DNA of 62,818 nt, taken from assembly GCA_025350505.1 (NCBI GenBank), contig JANXXS010000207.1:1-62818 (forward strand), read 5' to 3'. Position numbers and translations under genes: made by a program. Positions within the stretch are counted from its first letter, which is position 1. Each line of letters opens with the position of its first letter. Below, one piece after another: positions 32,959 through 42,564 of the stretch. The notes beneath the pieces were generated by a model. That model made no database searches. It saw only the letters and a list, made by a program, of their open reading frames with translations, and was not told the origin of the DNA. Source of the DNA: Burkholderiales bacterium. GTDB taxonomy: Bacteria > Pseudomonadota > Gammaproteobacteria > Burkholderiales > Burkholderiaceae_C.

Positions 32959-34575
32959 GTGATGACGCCTCGAAGACTGCTCGCCCTCGGCCTTGCCCTG
33001 CTCGCTTCGTGCAGCGCGCCTCCTTCGTCGCCCGGGCCGGCGACCGGCGACCGGCGCGGTATCGACGCCATCGACACGCTGGTCGTCATCTATGCCGAGA
33101 ACCGCGCCTTCGATACCTTCTACGGCCTGTTCCCCGGCGCCAACGGCATCCCTGGCCGCAACCCGAGCGCGGTCGGCAGCGGGCTGGCGCAACGCGACTT
33201 CGACGGCAGCGTGCTGGCGGTGCTGCCGCCGGTGTGGGGCGGCCTCACGGCGCCCGGCCAGGCGCCGGTCGTGACGCAGGCGCAGACCGTCGGCCTGCCG
33301 AACAAGCCGTTCCAGATCGACGGTCCCGACGCCTTCGACGGGCGCGGCATCGGCGTGCCGATCTCGGTGACGACGCGCGACCTCGTGCATCGCTTCTACA
33401 ACAACATGATGCAGATCGACGGCGGCCGAAACGACCGCTTCGCCGCCTACTCCGACGCCGGCGCGCTGGCGATGGGCTACTACGACGGCACCGACATGGC
33501 GCTCTGGAAGGTGGCACGCCAGTACACGCTCGCTGACAACTTCTTCATGGGTGCGTTCGGCGGCTCATTTCTCAACCACCAGTACCTGGTGTGCGGCTGC
33601 GCGCCCGAATATCCGGATGCCGATCGCTCGCCGGCGATGGGTCTGATCTCGGAAGTCGATGTCGACGCCGAGGGCCGCCTGCGCCTGACGCCGGCGGCCG
33701 ACGCGACCGGCAGCGCGCTCGCCGGCCCGCCACGCTACAAGCGCGACGGCACGCTCACGCCCAAGGACCCGAGCGGCATGTTTCACGCCGTCAACACGAT
33801 GCAGCCCGCCTATCAGCCGAGCACGCTGCTGCCGGCGCCGAACGGCGACGCGCGCTACGGCGATCCGGCGCAGCCGGGCACGCTGCCGCCGCAGACACTG
33901 ACCACCATCGCCGACCGCCTCGATGGCAAGGGCGTGTCGTGGGCCTGGTACAGCGGCGCTTGGCAGCTCGCCTCGGCAGCGACGCCGGAAACGCGCCCGG
34001 CCATCTTCAGGGGCACAGTGCAGTTCCAGACGCACCATCAGCCCTTCAACTACTACGCGAGCTTCGACCCGGTCCGGCACGGTGCCTATCGCGCCGCCCA
34101 TCTGCGCGATTTCGATCATGCATTCCTCGCCGATGCGGCGGCCGGCCGACTGCCTGCGGTCACCTTCTACAAGCCGCAAGGCAACCTGAACCAGCACGCC
34201 GGTTATGCCAACGTCGCCGACGGCGACGCGCACATCGCCGAGCTGATCGGCAAACTGCAGAAGAGTCCGCAGTGGCCGCACATGCTGATCGTCGTCACCT
34301 ACGACGAGAACGGCGGCTTCTGGGATCACGCGCCGGTGCCGGTCGGCGACCGCTGGGGTCCGGGCACGCGCGTGCCGGCGATCATCGTCTCGCCGCTGGC
34401 GAAGAAGGGCTATGTCGACAAGACGCCCTACGACACGGCGTCGATCCTGCGCTTCGTGACTCGGCGCTGGAAGCTGGAGCCGCTGCCCGGCGTCGAGCTG
34501 CGCGACCGCGAGCTGGTCCGGCACGGCTCGCCGCCGATGGGCGACCTGCGCAACGCGATCGAGACGGCGCGATGA
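32959..34575 (+). CDS. Acid phosphatase / phospholipase C-like phosphoesterase family lipoprotein (AcpA-like)
   Basis: Lipobox LALLASCS; IDTLVVIYAENRAFDTFYGLFPGANGI...; VVTYDENGGFWDHAPVP...GPGTRVPAIIVSPLAKKGYVD. Confidence 0.88.
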   Translation: MMTPRRLLALGLALLASCSAPPSSPGPATGDRRGIDAIDTLVVIYAENRAFDTFYGLFPGANGIPGRNPSAVGSGLAQRDFDGSVLAVLPPVWGGLTAPGQAPVVTQAQTVGLPNKPFQIDGPDAFDGRGIGVPISVTTRDLVHRFYNNMMQIDGGRNDRFAAYSDAGALAMGYYDGTDMALWKVARQYTLADNFFMGAFGGSFLNHQYLVCGCAPEYPDADRSPAMGLISEVDVDAEGRLRLTPAADATGSALAGPPRYKRDGTLTPKDPSGMFHAVNTMQPAYQPSTLLPAPNGDARYGDPAQPGTLPPQTLTTIADRLDGKGVSWAWYSGAWQLASAATPETRPAIFRGTVQFQTHHQPFNYYASFDPVRHGAYRAAHLRDFDHAFLADAAAGRLPAVTFYKPQGNLNQHAGYANVADGDAHIAELIGKLQKSPQWPHMLIVVTYDENGGFWDHAPVPVGDRWGPGTRVPAIIVSPLAKKGYVDKTPYDTASILRFVTRRWKLEPLPGVELRDRELVRHGSPPMGDLRNAIETAR

Positions 34576-36650
34576 ACGCGCCGGCCAACGAGCCGCCGCT
34601 GGCGCCGCGCGAGCCGAAGGACGTCAGCGTTCACGGCGACCGCCGCATCGACGACTGGTTCTGGCTGCGCGACCGCGACGACCCGCGCACGCTCGACTAC
34701 CTGAAGGCCGAGAACGCCTGGGCCGAGGTCTGGTTCGCGCCGCACGCGGCGCTGAAGGAGACGCTTTACCAGGAGATGTTCTCGCGCATCCAGCAGGACG
34801 ACGATTCCGTCCCCTATCGCAAGGACGGCTGGTGGTACTCGAGCCGCACCGTGACCGGCGACCAGTACCCGCGCCACCTTCGGCGCCGCGCCGTCGGCCA
34901 TGACCGCGCCTGGGATCCGGCGGGCCAGGACGAGACCCTGCTCGACCTCAACGAGATGGCGCGGGGCAAGCCCTTTCTTCGCCTCGGCGAGGCGGAGGTG
35001 AGCCTCGACGCGACCCGGCTTGCCTACACCGTCGATTTCAGCGGCGGCCGCGACTACGTGCTGCATCTCAAGGACCTCGCGACGGGCAGCCTCGACGACT
35101 GGTCGATGGCCGAGGTCGACTCGGTCGCCTGGGGCAACGACAGCCGCACGCTCTACTACGTGACCATGGACGAGGCGAAGCGGGCGAATCGCCTGTGGCG
35201 CCATGTCGTCGGCAGCGACGGCGCCAACGCGCTGCTCTACCAAGAGGACGACGAGCTCTTCAGCATCGCCGTCGGCAAGACCCGCGACGAGCGCTTCGTC
35301 GTCGTCCACATCTCCAGCATGGACTCGTCGGAGATCCGCCTGATCGACGCCGAAGCCGGCGGCGATGCCACGCCGATGCTGCGCACGGTGTTCGCGCGGC
35401 GCGACGACATCGAGGTCGACCTCGACCATCGCGACGGGCGTTTCTTCGTCCGCATCAACGATACCGGCCGCAACTTTCGCCTCGTCACGGTCGACGCGGA
35501 CAACGCCGACCTCGCCAGCGCGGTCGAGATCATCGCCGCGCGCGACGACGTGATGCTCGACGACTTCGACCTGTTCCAGCGCCACTTGATCGTCACCGAG
35601 CGCGTCGCCGGCAGCCTCGAGCTGCGCGTGATCGATCTGCTCGAGGGAGGCCAGCACCGCATCGCCTTCGACGAGGTCGCTTGCAACGTGCACACGGGCG
35701 CCAACGCCGAGTTCGAGACGACGTTGCTCCGCTTCGTCTACACCTCGATGACGATGCCGGCCTCGACCTACGACTACGACCTGCTCACGCGCGAGCGCGT
35801 GCTGAAGAAGCGTCAGCCGGTGCCCGGCTACGACCCGTCGCTGTATGCGAGCGACCGGCTGATGGCGGAGGCTGCCGACGGCACCGAGGTGCCGGTCTCG
35901 CTGGTCTGGCGCCGCGACAGAAAGATGCCCGGCTCGCAACCGCTCCTGCTCTACGGCTACGGCAGCTACGGCATTCCGCTCGATCCGGGGTTCTCGCAGA
36001 CGCGCGTGTCGCTGCTCGACCGCGGCGTGATCTTCGCCATCGCCCACATCCGCGGCGGCGGCGACCTCGGCCGCACCTGGTACGAGGCCGGCAAGATGGC
36101 AAAGAAGGAGACGACGTTCACCGACTTCATCGCCTGCGCCGAAGCTTTGATCGCGCGCGGCATGACCTCGCCGCAGATGCTGGCGATCGAGGGAGGCAGC
36201 GCCGGCGGCCTGCTCATGGGCGCGGTCGTCAACCGGCGGCCCGAGCTGTTCAAGGCGGTCGTCGCCGAAGTGCCTTTCGTCGACGTCGTCAACACCATGC
36301 TCGACGAGACGCTGCCGCTTACCGCCGGCGAGTTCATCGAGTGGGGCAACCCGAAGATCGCCGCGCAGTACGCCTGGCTGCGCGCCTACAGCCCCTACGA
36401 CAACCTGAAGCCGGGCGCCTATCCGGCGATGCTGGTGCGCACCGGCCTCAACGACACGCAGGTCGCCTATTGGGAGCCGGCCAAGTACGTGGCCAGGCTG
36501 CGCACGCTGAAGACCGACGCTAATCCGCTGCTTTTCAAGATCAACCTCGAGGTCGGCCACGGCGGCGCCTCGGGCCGCTTCGATTCGCTGCGCGAGATCG
36601 CCGAGGACGACGCCTTCCTGCTCGCGCAGTGGGGTCTGGCGGGACCCTGA
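34572..36650 (+). CDS. ptrB: S9 family peptidase, oligopeptidase B (protease II)
   Basis: HGDRRIDDWFWLRDRDDPRTLDYLKAENAW...; GGGDLGRTWYEAGKMAKKETTFTDFIACAEALIARG...IEGGSAGGLLMGAVVNRRPELFKAVVAEVPFVDVVNTML. ATGA overlap with upstream gene. Confidence 0.93.
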   Translation: MNAPANEPPLAPREPKDVSVHGDRRIDDWFWLRDRDDPRTLDYLKAENAWAEVWFAPHAALKETLYQEMFSRIQQDDDSVPYRKDGWWYSSRTVTGDQYPRHLRRRAVGHDRAWDPAGQDETLLDLNEMARGKPFLRLGEAEVSLDATRLAYTVDFSGGRDYVLHLKDLATGSLDDWSMAEVDSVAWGNDSRTLYYVTMDEAKRANRLWRHVVGSDGANALLYQEDDELFSIAVGKTRDERFVVVHISSMDSSEIRLIDAEAGGDATPMLRTVFARRDDIEVDLDHRDGRFFVRINDTGRNFRLVTVDADNADLASAVEIIAARDDVMLDDFDLFQRHLIVTERVAGSLELRVIDLLEGGQHRIAFDEVACNVHTGANAEFETTLLRFVYTSMTMPASTYDYDLLTRERVLKKRQPVPGYDPSLYASDRLMAEAADGTEVPVSLVWRRDRKMPGSQPLLLYGYGSYGIPLDPGFSQTRVSLLDRGVIFAIAHIRGGGDLGRTWYEAGKMAKKETTFTDFIACAEALIARGMTSPQMLAIEGGSAGGLLMGAVVNRRPELFKAVVAEVPFVDVVNTMLDETLPLTAGEFIEWGNPKIAAQYAWLRAYSPYDNLKPGAYPAMLVRTGLNDTQVAYWEPAKYVARLRTLKTDANPLLFKINLEVGHGGASGRFDSLREIAEDDAFLLAQWGLAGP

Positions 36651-36711
36651 GATTCTTCGTTTCGCTCAGAACGACGGCAGTTGTCATCCTGAGCGCGAGC
36701 GATGGATCTCA
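36648..36711. repeat. Imperfect inverted repeat (~64 nt), REP/MITE-like
   Basis: TGAGATTCTTCGTTTCGCTCAGAACGACGGCAGTTGTCATCCTGAGCGCGAGCGATGGATCTCA; arms TGAGATTCTTCG..CGCTCAGAACGAC and its approximate reverse complement. The first TGA is the ptrB stop codon. Confidence 0.7.
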
Positions 36712-36728
36712 GGCGTCGCAGGGCGTGT

Positions 36729-37181
36729 TCATGATTTGTCGTCTCCTGGGAGCAGTTTGGCCGCGGCCGCCTGCAGGGCGAGCCGGTAGCCGATGGTGCC
36801 CAGCCCGACGATCACGCCTTCGGCGACGTCGGACAGAAAGGAACGGTGGCGGAAGGCCTCGCGCTTGTGCACGTTACTGATGTGCACCTCGATGAACGGG
36901 ATCGCGACGCCTGTGAGCGCGTCGCGAAGGGCGACGCTGGTGTGCGTCAGCGCGCCGGGGTTGATGACGACGAAGCGCACGCCTTCGTCGCGCGCCGCAT
37001 GGATGCGGTCGACGAGCGCGCCTTCGTGGTTGCTCTGGAAGGCAGTCACCTCGAGGCCGAGCCCGGCCCCTTCGGCGCGGCACATCGCTTCCACGTCGGC
37101 CATCGTCGTCGCGCCGTAGATGGCAGGCTCGCGCGTGCCGAGCAGGTTGAGGTTGGGGCCGTTGAGCAGCAGGACTTTCAT
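36729..37181 (-). CDS. aroQ: Type II 3-dehydroquinate dehydratase
   Basis: [38 protein letters not shown]...[16 protein letters not shown]...[18 protein letters not shown]...[20 protein letters not shown]. Confidence 0.97.
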   Translation of the reverse strand: MKVLLLNGPNLNLLGTREPAIYGATTMADVEAMCRAEGAGLGLEVTAFQSNHEGALVDRIHAARDEGVRFVVINPGALTHTSVALRDALTGVAIPFIEVHISNVHKREAFRHRSFLSDVAEGVIVGLGTIGYRLALQAAAAKLLPGDDKS

Positions 37182-39118
37182 TTTTTCGTCGACTCCGCGT
37201 TCTGTTCCTGGGCCGCCATCCGCGCCGGTGCGTTGACGGCGCCATAGCCATCGTAGGCCTTGCGCTGCACGACCTCGAAGAAGAAGCGGTCGGCAAAGGC
37301 GTAGGCGTGCAAGAACTCGCCGGTCGGCGACCGGTCGTAGAGGATGTCGAGCGATTGCATCCTGCGCACGGCGGCTTCGCCGAGATCGAGGCGGGCGAGC
37401 AGGTCGTCGTAGTAGTTGGCCGAGATCGGCACGAAGCGCACGCCGTTGCCGCGCAGTCGCTCCATGGTGGCGAAGATGTCGCGCGTGCCGAGGGCGATGT
37501 GCTGCACGCCGCCGCCGGCACGGCCGGTCGCGCTGACCTGCCGCGCGGTGCGCGTGCGTTGGCTGAGCGAGACGTTGAGGACGAGGCGGACGCTTCGCGT
37601 GGCGTTGGCAACGCCGCTCGAGCGGATCAGGCCGAACGGGTCGGCGAGCTCGAGGCTTTCGCCGCGTTGCAATCCGAGCACCGCCTTGGCAAACAGGATC
37701 CAGGTGTCGAACTGATCCTGCGCCAGGCCGAGCGCGATGTGGTCGATGCCGACGAGGCCGGCGTCCGGCGCGGGCGTGCTGCCGGGCGTGGCGACGAAAT
37801 CGGCATCGAGCATCGCGCCACCGGCCGAGGGCACGAAGTGAACGATCGTGCCGCCCGGCGCGACGATCGCCGGCAGCTGCAACTCGTGCGCGCCGCGCGG
37901 GCTTTCGTGCCGCGCCGAGAGCAGCGCGGCAGCGCGGCTCGCCGCCTGCAGCGGTTCTGCGGTGGCGAGACCGATCGCGCATACCGACGGCCCTTGCGCA
38001 TCGAAGCGGGCGCGCGCCGGCGACGCCGGCTCGGCGTTGACGGCGAGCTGGATATCGCCCTGCCGGTACCGCGTGACCGTCTTGGTTCGATGCCTGCCCG
38101 CGCGGGCGAAGCCGAGCTGCCCGAGCAGGGTGCCGAGAGCTTCGGCGTTGTCGTCGTCGACGCCGAACTCGAGGAACGAGAAGCCTTCGAGCGCCGGCCC
38201 GCGCGGCGGGTCGAACAGCTCGATCCGCTGCAGCGTGTGCGCCGCGGCGTCGCGTGACGGGCTTGCGACGGCGGTGTCGCGTTCGCGTTCGCGTTCGAGC
38301 CGGGCGCGAACCTGGCTCTCGAGAAGGAGTAGCGAGCGCATCGCGTCGAGGGCGGTGCGCCGGTTCGGCGTCTCGCGGAACTGGTCGTTGAAGATCTCCA
38401 GCGAGAGCGGGCCGGCGTAGCCCGCCAGCAGCACCTGGAGGAAGAAGTTCTCGAGGTCGAACTGGCCCTGGCCGGGAAAGTTGCGGTGATGCCGCGCCCA
38501 CTGCAGCACGTCCATCGCCAGCAGCGGCGCGTCGGCCATCTGCAGGAAGAAGATGCGCTCGCCGCGGATGGCGGCGATGCCGGCAGGATTGTCCCGCAGC
38601 GAGAGCGTGTGAAAGCTGTCGAGGATGAGGCCGAGGTGCGGATGATCGGCCTGCTCGACGATCTTCCAGGCCTGGCCGTAGAGGCGAACGCAGCGGCCCC
38701 AGGCCAGCGCCTCGTAGCCGATGCGGAGGTTTCGCCTGGCCGCACGCTCGGCCAGGGCGTGCAGCTGCGCCGCCGAGCGCGCCGCGTCGTCGAGCGCCAG
38801 CGGCGAGGTGTTCGAGCAGACCAGCATGAGCGGCGCGCCAAGCGCTTCCATCAGATCGAACTTGCGCTCGGCGCGGTCGAGGCTCTTCTGAAAGGCGTCG
38901 TCGGGCATGCCTTCGAAGTCGCGGAAGGGCTGGAACAGGTCGATGCCGAGGCCCAGGTCTTCAGTCATCGCGCGCAGCTCGCTGGCGCTGCCGTTGAAGG
39001 CGATGAAGTCGTTCTCGAACAGCTCGATGGCGTCGAAGCGGGCGACGGCGATCGCTTCGAGCTTCTGGCGCAGGGTGCCGCTCATCGATACGGTGGCGAT
39101 CGACCGGCGCATCGCCAT
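37178..39118 (-). CDS. quiC: 3-dehydroshikimate dehydratase / bifunctional sugar phosphate isomerase-HPPD-like protein (QuiC-type)
   Basis: N-terminal TIM-barrel [39 protein letters not shown]..., C-terminal HPPD-like [43 protein letters not shown]. Confidence 0.92.
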   Translation of the reverse strand: MAMRRSIATVSMSGTLRQKLEAIAVARFDAIELFENDFIAFNGSASELRAMTEDLGLGIDLFQPFRDFEGMPDDAFQKSLDRAERKFDLMEALGAPLMLVCSNTSPLALDDAARSAAQLHALAERAARRNLRIGYEALAWGRCVRLYGQAWKIVEQADHPHLGLILDSFHTLSLRDNPAGIAAIRGERIFFLQMADAPLLAMDVLQWARHHRNFPGQGQFDLENFFLQVLLAGYAGPLSLEIFNDQFRETPNRRTALDAMRSLLLLESQVRARLERERERDTAVASPSRDAAAHTLQRIELFDPPRGPALEGFSFLEFGVDDDNAEALGTLLGQLGFARAGRHRTKTVTRYRQGDIQLAVNAEPASPARARFDAQGPSVCAIGLATAEPLQAASRAAALLSARHESPRGAHELQLPAIVAPGGTIVHFVPSAGGAMLDADFVATPGSTPAPDAGLVGIDHIALGLAQDQFDTWILFAKAVLGLQRGESLELADPFGLIRSSGVANATRSVRLVLNVSLSQRTRTARQVSATGRAGGGVQHIALGTRDIFATMERLRGNGVRFVPISANYYDDLLARLDLGEAAVRRMQSLDILYDRSPTGEFLHAYAFADRFFFEVVQRKAYDGYGAVNAPARMAAQEQNAESTKK

Positions 39119-39122
39119 CGAC

Positions 39123-39956
39123 TCAATAGTGGAGCCGCGCGACCGAACGCAACTCTTCCGCCGTCGCCGTGCCGAAGCCGAAGAACTCGAGGTAGGCCGG
39201 GATCATCTCGAACAGCATGTCGGAGCCGACCTGCACCTCCAGGCCGCGCGCCAGCGCCGCGCGTAGCAACGGCGTGTGCTCGTTCTTCATCACGACCTCG
39301 CCGACCAGCGCCCCTGCGTCGATGCGCTCGACGGCGAAGGGCAAGTCGTCGCCCTCCTTCATGCCGAGCGGCGTGGCGTTGACGACGATGTCGTGGCCCG
39401 CCGGATCCTGGGAGCGGGTGCCGACCGCAAGCTCCGGATAGTGCTCCAGCAGGCGGTTGCGCAGGCCGTCGGCCGATGCGGTGTGGGCGTCGAAGAGGCT
39501 GATCGCCGCGGCCCCAGCCGCCGCGAGCGAGGCTGCGATCGCCGAGCCGACGCCGCCGCAACCGGGGACGAAGACGCGGCTGCCGGCGATGCGCCGGCCC
39601 TTGCGCTCGACACCGCGGACGAAGCCGGCGCCGTCGAACTGGTCGCCGAGCCAGCTGCTGTCGGGCCGCTTCAGCAAGGCGTTGCAGGCGCCGGCGATGC
39701 GCGCCGTCGGCGTCGCCTGGTCGACGAGCGCGAGCGTCGTTACCTTGTGCGGCATGGTCACGAGCGCGCCGCGCAGGTTGGTCAGCGTCGTCAGCGCCGC
39801 GAGGGTTGCCGGATAGTCCTCGCTCTTCACGCCCATCGGCACAACGACGGCGTCGACGCCACGTCGCTCGAACCAAGGGTTGTAGATCATGGGTGCCTTG
39901 AACGCCTCGGTCGGGTAGCCGAGATGGGCGATCAGGGTCGTCTTGCCGGTGATCAT
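39123..39956 (-). CDS. aroE: Shikimate dehydrogenase family protein
   Basis: GALVTMPHKVTTLALVDQATPTARIAGACNALLKRPDSSWLGDQFDGAGFVRGV...GCGGVGSAIAASLAAAGAAAISLFD. Confidence 0.92.
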   Translation of the reverse strand: MITGKTTLIAHLGYPTEAFKAPMIYNPWFERRGVDAVVVPMGVKSEDYPATLAALTTLTNLRGALVTMPHKVTTLALVDQATPTARIAGACNALLKRPDSSWLGDQFDGAGFVRGVERKGRRIAGSRVFVPGCGGVGSAIAASLAAAGAAAISLFDAHTASADGLRNRLLEHYPELAVGTRSQDPAGHDIVVNATPLGMKEGDDLPFAVERIDAGALVGEVVMKNEHTPLLRAALARGLEVQVGSDMLFEMIPAYLEFFGFGTATAEELRSVARLHY

Positions 39957-40182
39957 GGCGCAGCTGTTCTACCACTTCGCGAACAAGGAGGCGCTCTGCA
40001 TCGCCGTTCTCGAAGCGGCCTGTCGGCGAATCCGCGCGATCGAAGCCGGCCTGCACCTCGACGACCTCGCGCCGGAAGACACGCTGCGCAAGCTGGTCGC
40101 ATTCACCTTCGAGTGCCAGCACGACAACGAGCCGATCATCCGCCTGGTCGTGAACGAGAACACGGCCCGTGATGCCGTCGTG
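39955..40182 (+). pseudogene. TetR family regulator remnant (truncated at both ends)
   Basis: QLFYHFANKEALCIAVLEAACRRIRAIEAGLHLDDLAPEDTLRKLVAFTFECQHDNEPIIRLVVNENT resembles the end of a TetR HTH plus start of the ligand domain; HTH start and C-terminus absent. Confidence 0.72.
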
Positions 40183-40187
40183 GTGCT

Positions 40188-41489
40188 TCAGGCCCTGGCG
40201 GCACCGCGCCGGTGCGGATGCTCGGCGAAGAAGCGCAGCATCTCGCGCGACGCGTCGGGACCGTCGCCCTCGGTGAAGCTGCCGGCGGCATCGCCGCCCG
40301 ACCAGGCGTGGCCGGCGCCGTGTACGACCCAGTGCTCGGCCCGGCTCGGCGCCGGTTCCCGGGCCGCGGCGGTCTGGTAGACGGTGCGCGTGAAGGCGCG
40401 CCCCGCGCCGTCGCCGACGCGCCCCGATTCGCGCATCGCGACGGCCGGCGCGGCGCCGAGCGCGGCATCCACCGCGTGACTGCCGTTCAATGCGTTGACG
40501 GTGCTGTCGGCATCGCCGTGGAAGACGATCACCGGCGCGCCGTGGGCGGCGTCGGCGCCTGGCTCGACAACGCCGATCTCGGCCGCCGCGGTGCCGGGCC
40601 AGGCGACCAGCGGTGTTCGCAACGGCGGCTGCCCGGCGGCGCCGGGCCAGCCAGGCAGCGCACCTACGGTGCCGGACTTCATCGCTGAAAACGCCGAGAC
40701 CACGTCGTGTGCCGCGCCTGGGGGCAGGCCGGAATGGATGCCTGCCGCGGCGAACAGGTCGGCATATTCGCGCGCCAGGATGGCGGCCATCGCGCCGCCC
40801 GCCGACAAGCCGGCGACCCATACGCGATCGGCGTCGACGGGGCGCGTTTCCATGACGTGCCGCGTCATTCCGGCGAGAAGGGCGGGCTCGCCCTGGCCAC
40901 GCCGCTGGTCGCCGGGCATGAACCAGTTCCAGCACTTGTGCGCGTTCGAGCGTGGCGCCTGCGCCGGATAGAGAACGAACATGCCGCGCTCCTGGGCGAA
41001 GGCGTTCATGCGCGTGCCGGCGGCGAAGTCGTCCGGGTCCTGAGTGCAGCCGTGCAGCATGACGATGAGCGGCAACGCCCGGCCGTTGAAGCCGTCGGGC
41101 TCGAACAGCTTGAAGCTGCGCGTGCCGGCCTCTCCCGTGAAGCTGCTTTCGACGAATCGACCGACGCCGGGGGGCGTCGTCCTTGCCGGCGCTTCGGGTT
41201 CGGCAGGCGCTTCGGTCTCCGTCGCGAGGCGCGACGTCCGGGCCGTGGCTGGCAGTGCAACTTCGCGGATCAGGCCGTCGAGTACGTCGGCCGATGCCGC
41301 CGACGTCTGTCCCGGCGAGCTCGACGGCGCCGTCGCGGCCCCGCCGTGCAAGGCGCGTTGGATCGCCCGGGTCGCTTCGACCAGATCACCGCGGCGCGTC
41401 AGGCCGGTGGCGGAGAGGATCTTCTGCAGGTAGGAATTCAAGGGCGTCTCGCAACGAAGCAAGGGCCGAGCGTAACCGCTCGCGGCCAC
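40188..41489 (-). CDS. PHB depolymerase family esterase
   Basis: RSFKLFEPDGFNGRALPLIVMLHGCTQDPDDFAAGTRMNAFAQERGMFVLYPAQ...VWVAGLSAGGAMAAILA (GxSxG)...HAWSGG. Confidence 0.92.
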   Translation of the reverse strand: MAASGYARPLLRCETPLNSYLQKILSATGLTRRGDLVEATRAIQRALHGGAATAPSSSPGQTSAASADVLDGLIREVALPATARTSRLATETEAPAEPEAPARTTPPGVGRFVESSFTGEAGTRSFKLFEPDGFNGRALPLIVMLHGCTQDPDDFAAGTRMNAFAQERGMFVLYPAQAPRSNAHKCWNWFMPGDQRRGQGEPALLAGMTRHVMETRPVDADRVWVAGLSAGGAMAAILAREYADLFAAAGIHSGLPPGAAHDVVSAFSAMKSGTVGALPGWPGAAGQPPLRTPLVAWPGTAAAEIGVVEPGADAAHGAPVIVFHGDADSTVNALNGSHAVDAALGAAPAVAMRESGRVGDGAGRAFTRTVYQTAAAREPAPSRAEHWVVHGAGHAWSGGDAAGSFTEGDGPDASREMLRFFAEHPHRRGAARA

Positions 41490-41697
41490 CTTTGCTGCGG
41501 TGCACCATTTATTTCGGTCGCGGCCCCGGCAGTCGTCGCGCGCTGCCTCGACACGACGAACGATCGGCCGACGTCGCGCGCCCCTGCCGCACGCGCTTCA
41601 TCGAGCGCCGCATCGGCGCGCTTCATCCCCCCAACGCGCGATATGCACGATACGCATGCGCAAGACCTCGCGCAAACAATCCGCCCCGCTTCGGGCA

Positions 41698-41960
41698 TGT
41701 CGCCCCGGCGCACGCGACTCGATTCGCGTATTACCACCCAGGAGGATCCCCATCCCCGCACCGTTGTTCCCAAGCGCAAGATCGCGGTCACCGAAATGCA
41801 CATGGCCCTGGCTTCGAGCGCGTCGTTCGACGACCTCGTCGCCGCTCTCAAAGTCACCTTGACCGTGCCCGAACTGCCCGGCTTCAAGGGTTGCCGGCCG
41901 TGCCTCTCCGGGCTCGACCGATTCATCATCGAAGACATCGCCGCGCGGGGCATTCACTAG
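41698..41960 (+). CDS. Small Cys-containing peptide, candidate RiPP-type precursor next to DUF692 fragment
   Basis: C-part MHMALASSASFDDLVAALKVTLTVPELPGFKGCRPCLSGLDRFIIEDIAARGIH*; SD-like GGAGG at 41741; true start uncertain (41698 or 41796). Confidence 0.45.
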
Positions 41961-41973
41961 GCAGGCGTTGGCG

Positions 41974-42094
41974 ATGCAACCTCTACCGAGGTCGGGCGTG
42001 GGCCTGGCGTACCAGGCCCCGCTCGCGCCGCTGATCGCAGCGGCCGGAAAGGATCTCGGCTACGTCGAGATCGTTCCCGACATTCTCTGGACCG
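41974..42094 (+). pseudogene. Truncated DUF692 (MNIO-type) N-terminus
   Basis: MQPLPRSGVGLAYQAPLAPLIAAAGKDLGYVEIVPDILWTD then loss of similarity and stop at 42171; a DUF692 protein should be about 250-290 aa. Confidence 0.55.
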
Positions 42095-42285
42095 ATGCGC
42101 CTGCTCGGTGCGCTCGCCGCCAGCCAGCGGCCGCGCGCGGTGCCGGCGAGGCCGTGCGTCCTGCTCGGTAGCAAGAGCGGCGACGCGCCCGCGCACTGGA
42201 CCCTGGTCGACGCAGTGTCTCGCTAGCGTCGCTACGATCGTGCCCAGGCCGAAGCGACCTTCGGCAGCACGAAAGGCACTCCGAC

Positions 42286-42564
42286 ATGAAAGCGACCTGG
42301 AACGGCGCCACCCTGGCCGAGAGCGACGACACCGTCGTCGTCGAAGGCAACCACTATTTTCCCGATGCGAGCCTGAAGCGCGAGTACGTGACTTTCAGCA
42401 ACCACCGCTCGATGTGCCCCTGGAAGGGCGAGGCCCATTACTACAGCCTGATGGTCGACGGCGACCTCAATCCGAACGCGGTCTGGTACTACCCCGAGCC
42501 GAAGGAAGCGGCCAAGGAGATCAAGGGCCGCGTCGCGTTCTGGAAAGGCGTCAAGGTCGCGTGA
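42286..42564 (+). CDS. DUF427 domain-containing protein
   Basis: MKATWNGATLAESDDTVVVEGNHYFPDASLKREYVTFSNHRSMCPWKGEAHYYSLMVDG. Confidence 0.93.
   Translation: MKATWNGATLAESDDTVVVEGNHYFPDASLKREYVTFSNHRSMCPWKGEAHYYSLMVDGDLNPNAVWYYPEPKEAAKEIKGRVAFWKGVKVA

Noticed and set aside
34428-36560. 710-aa minus-strand ORF antisense to ptrB
   Set aside because: Shadow of the oligopeptidase B frame.
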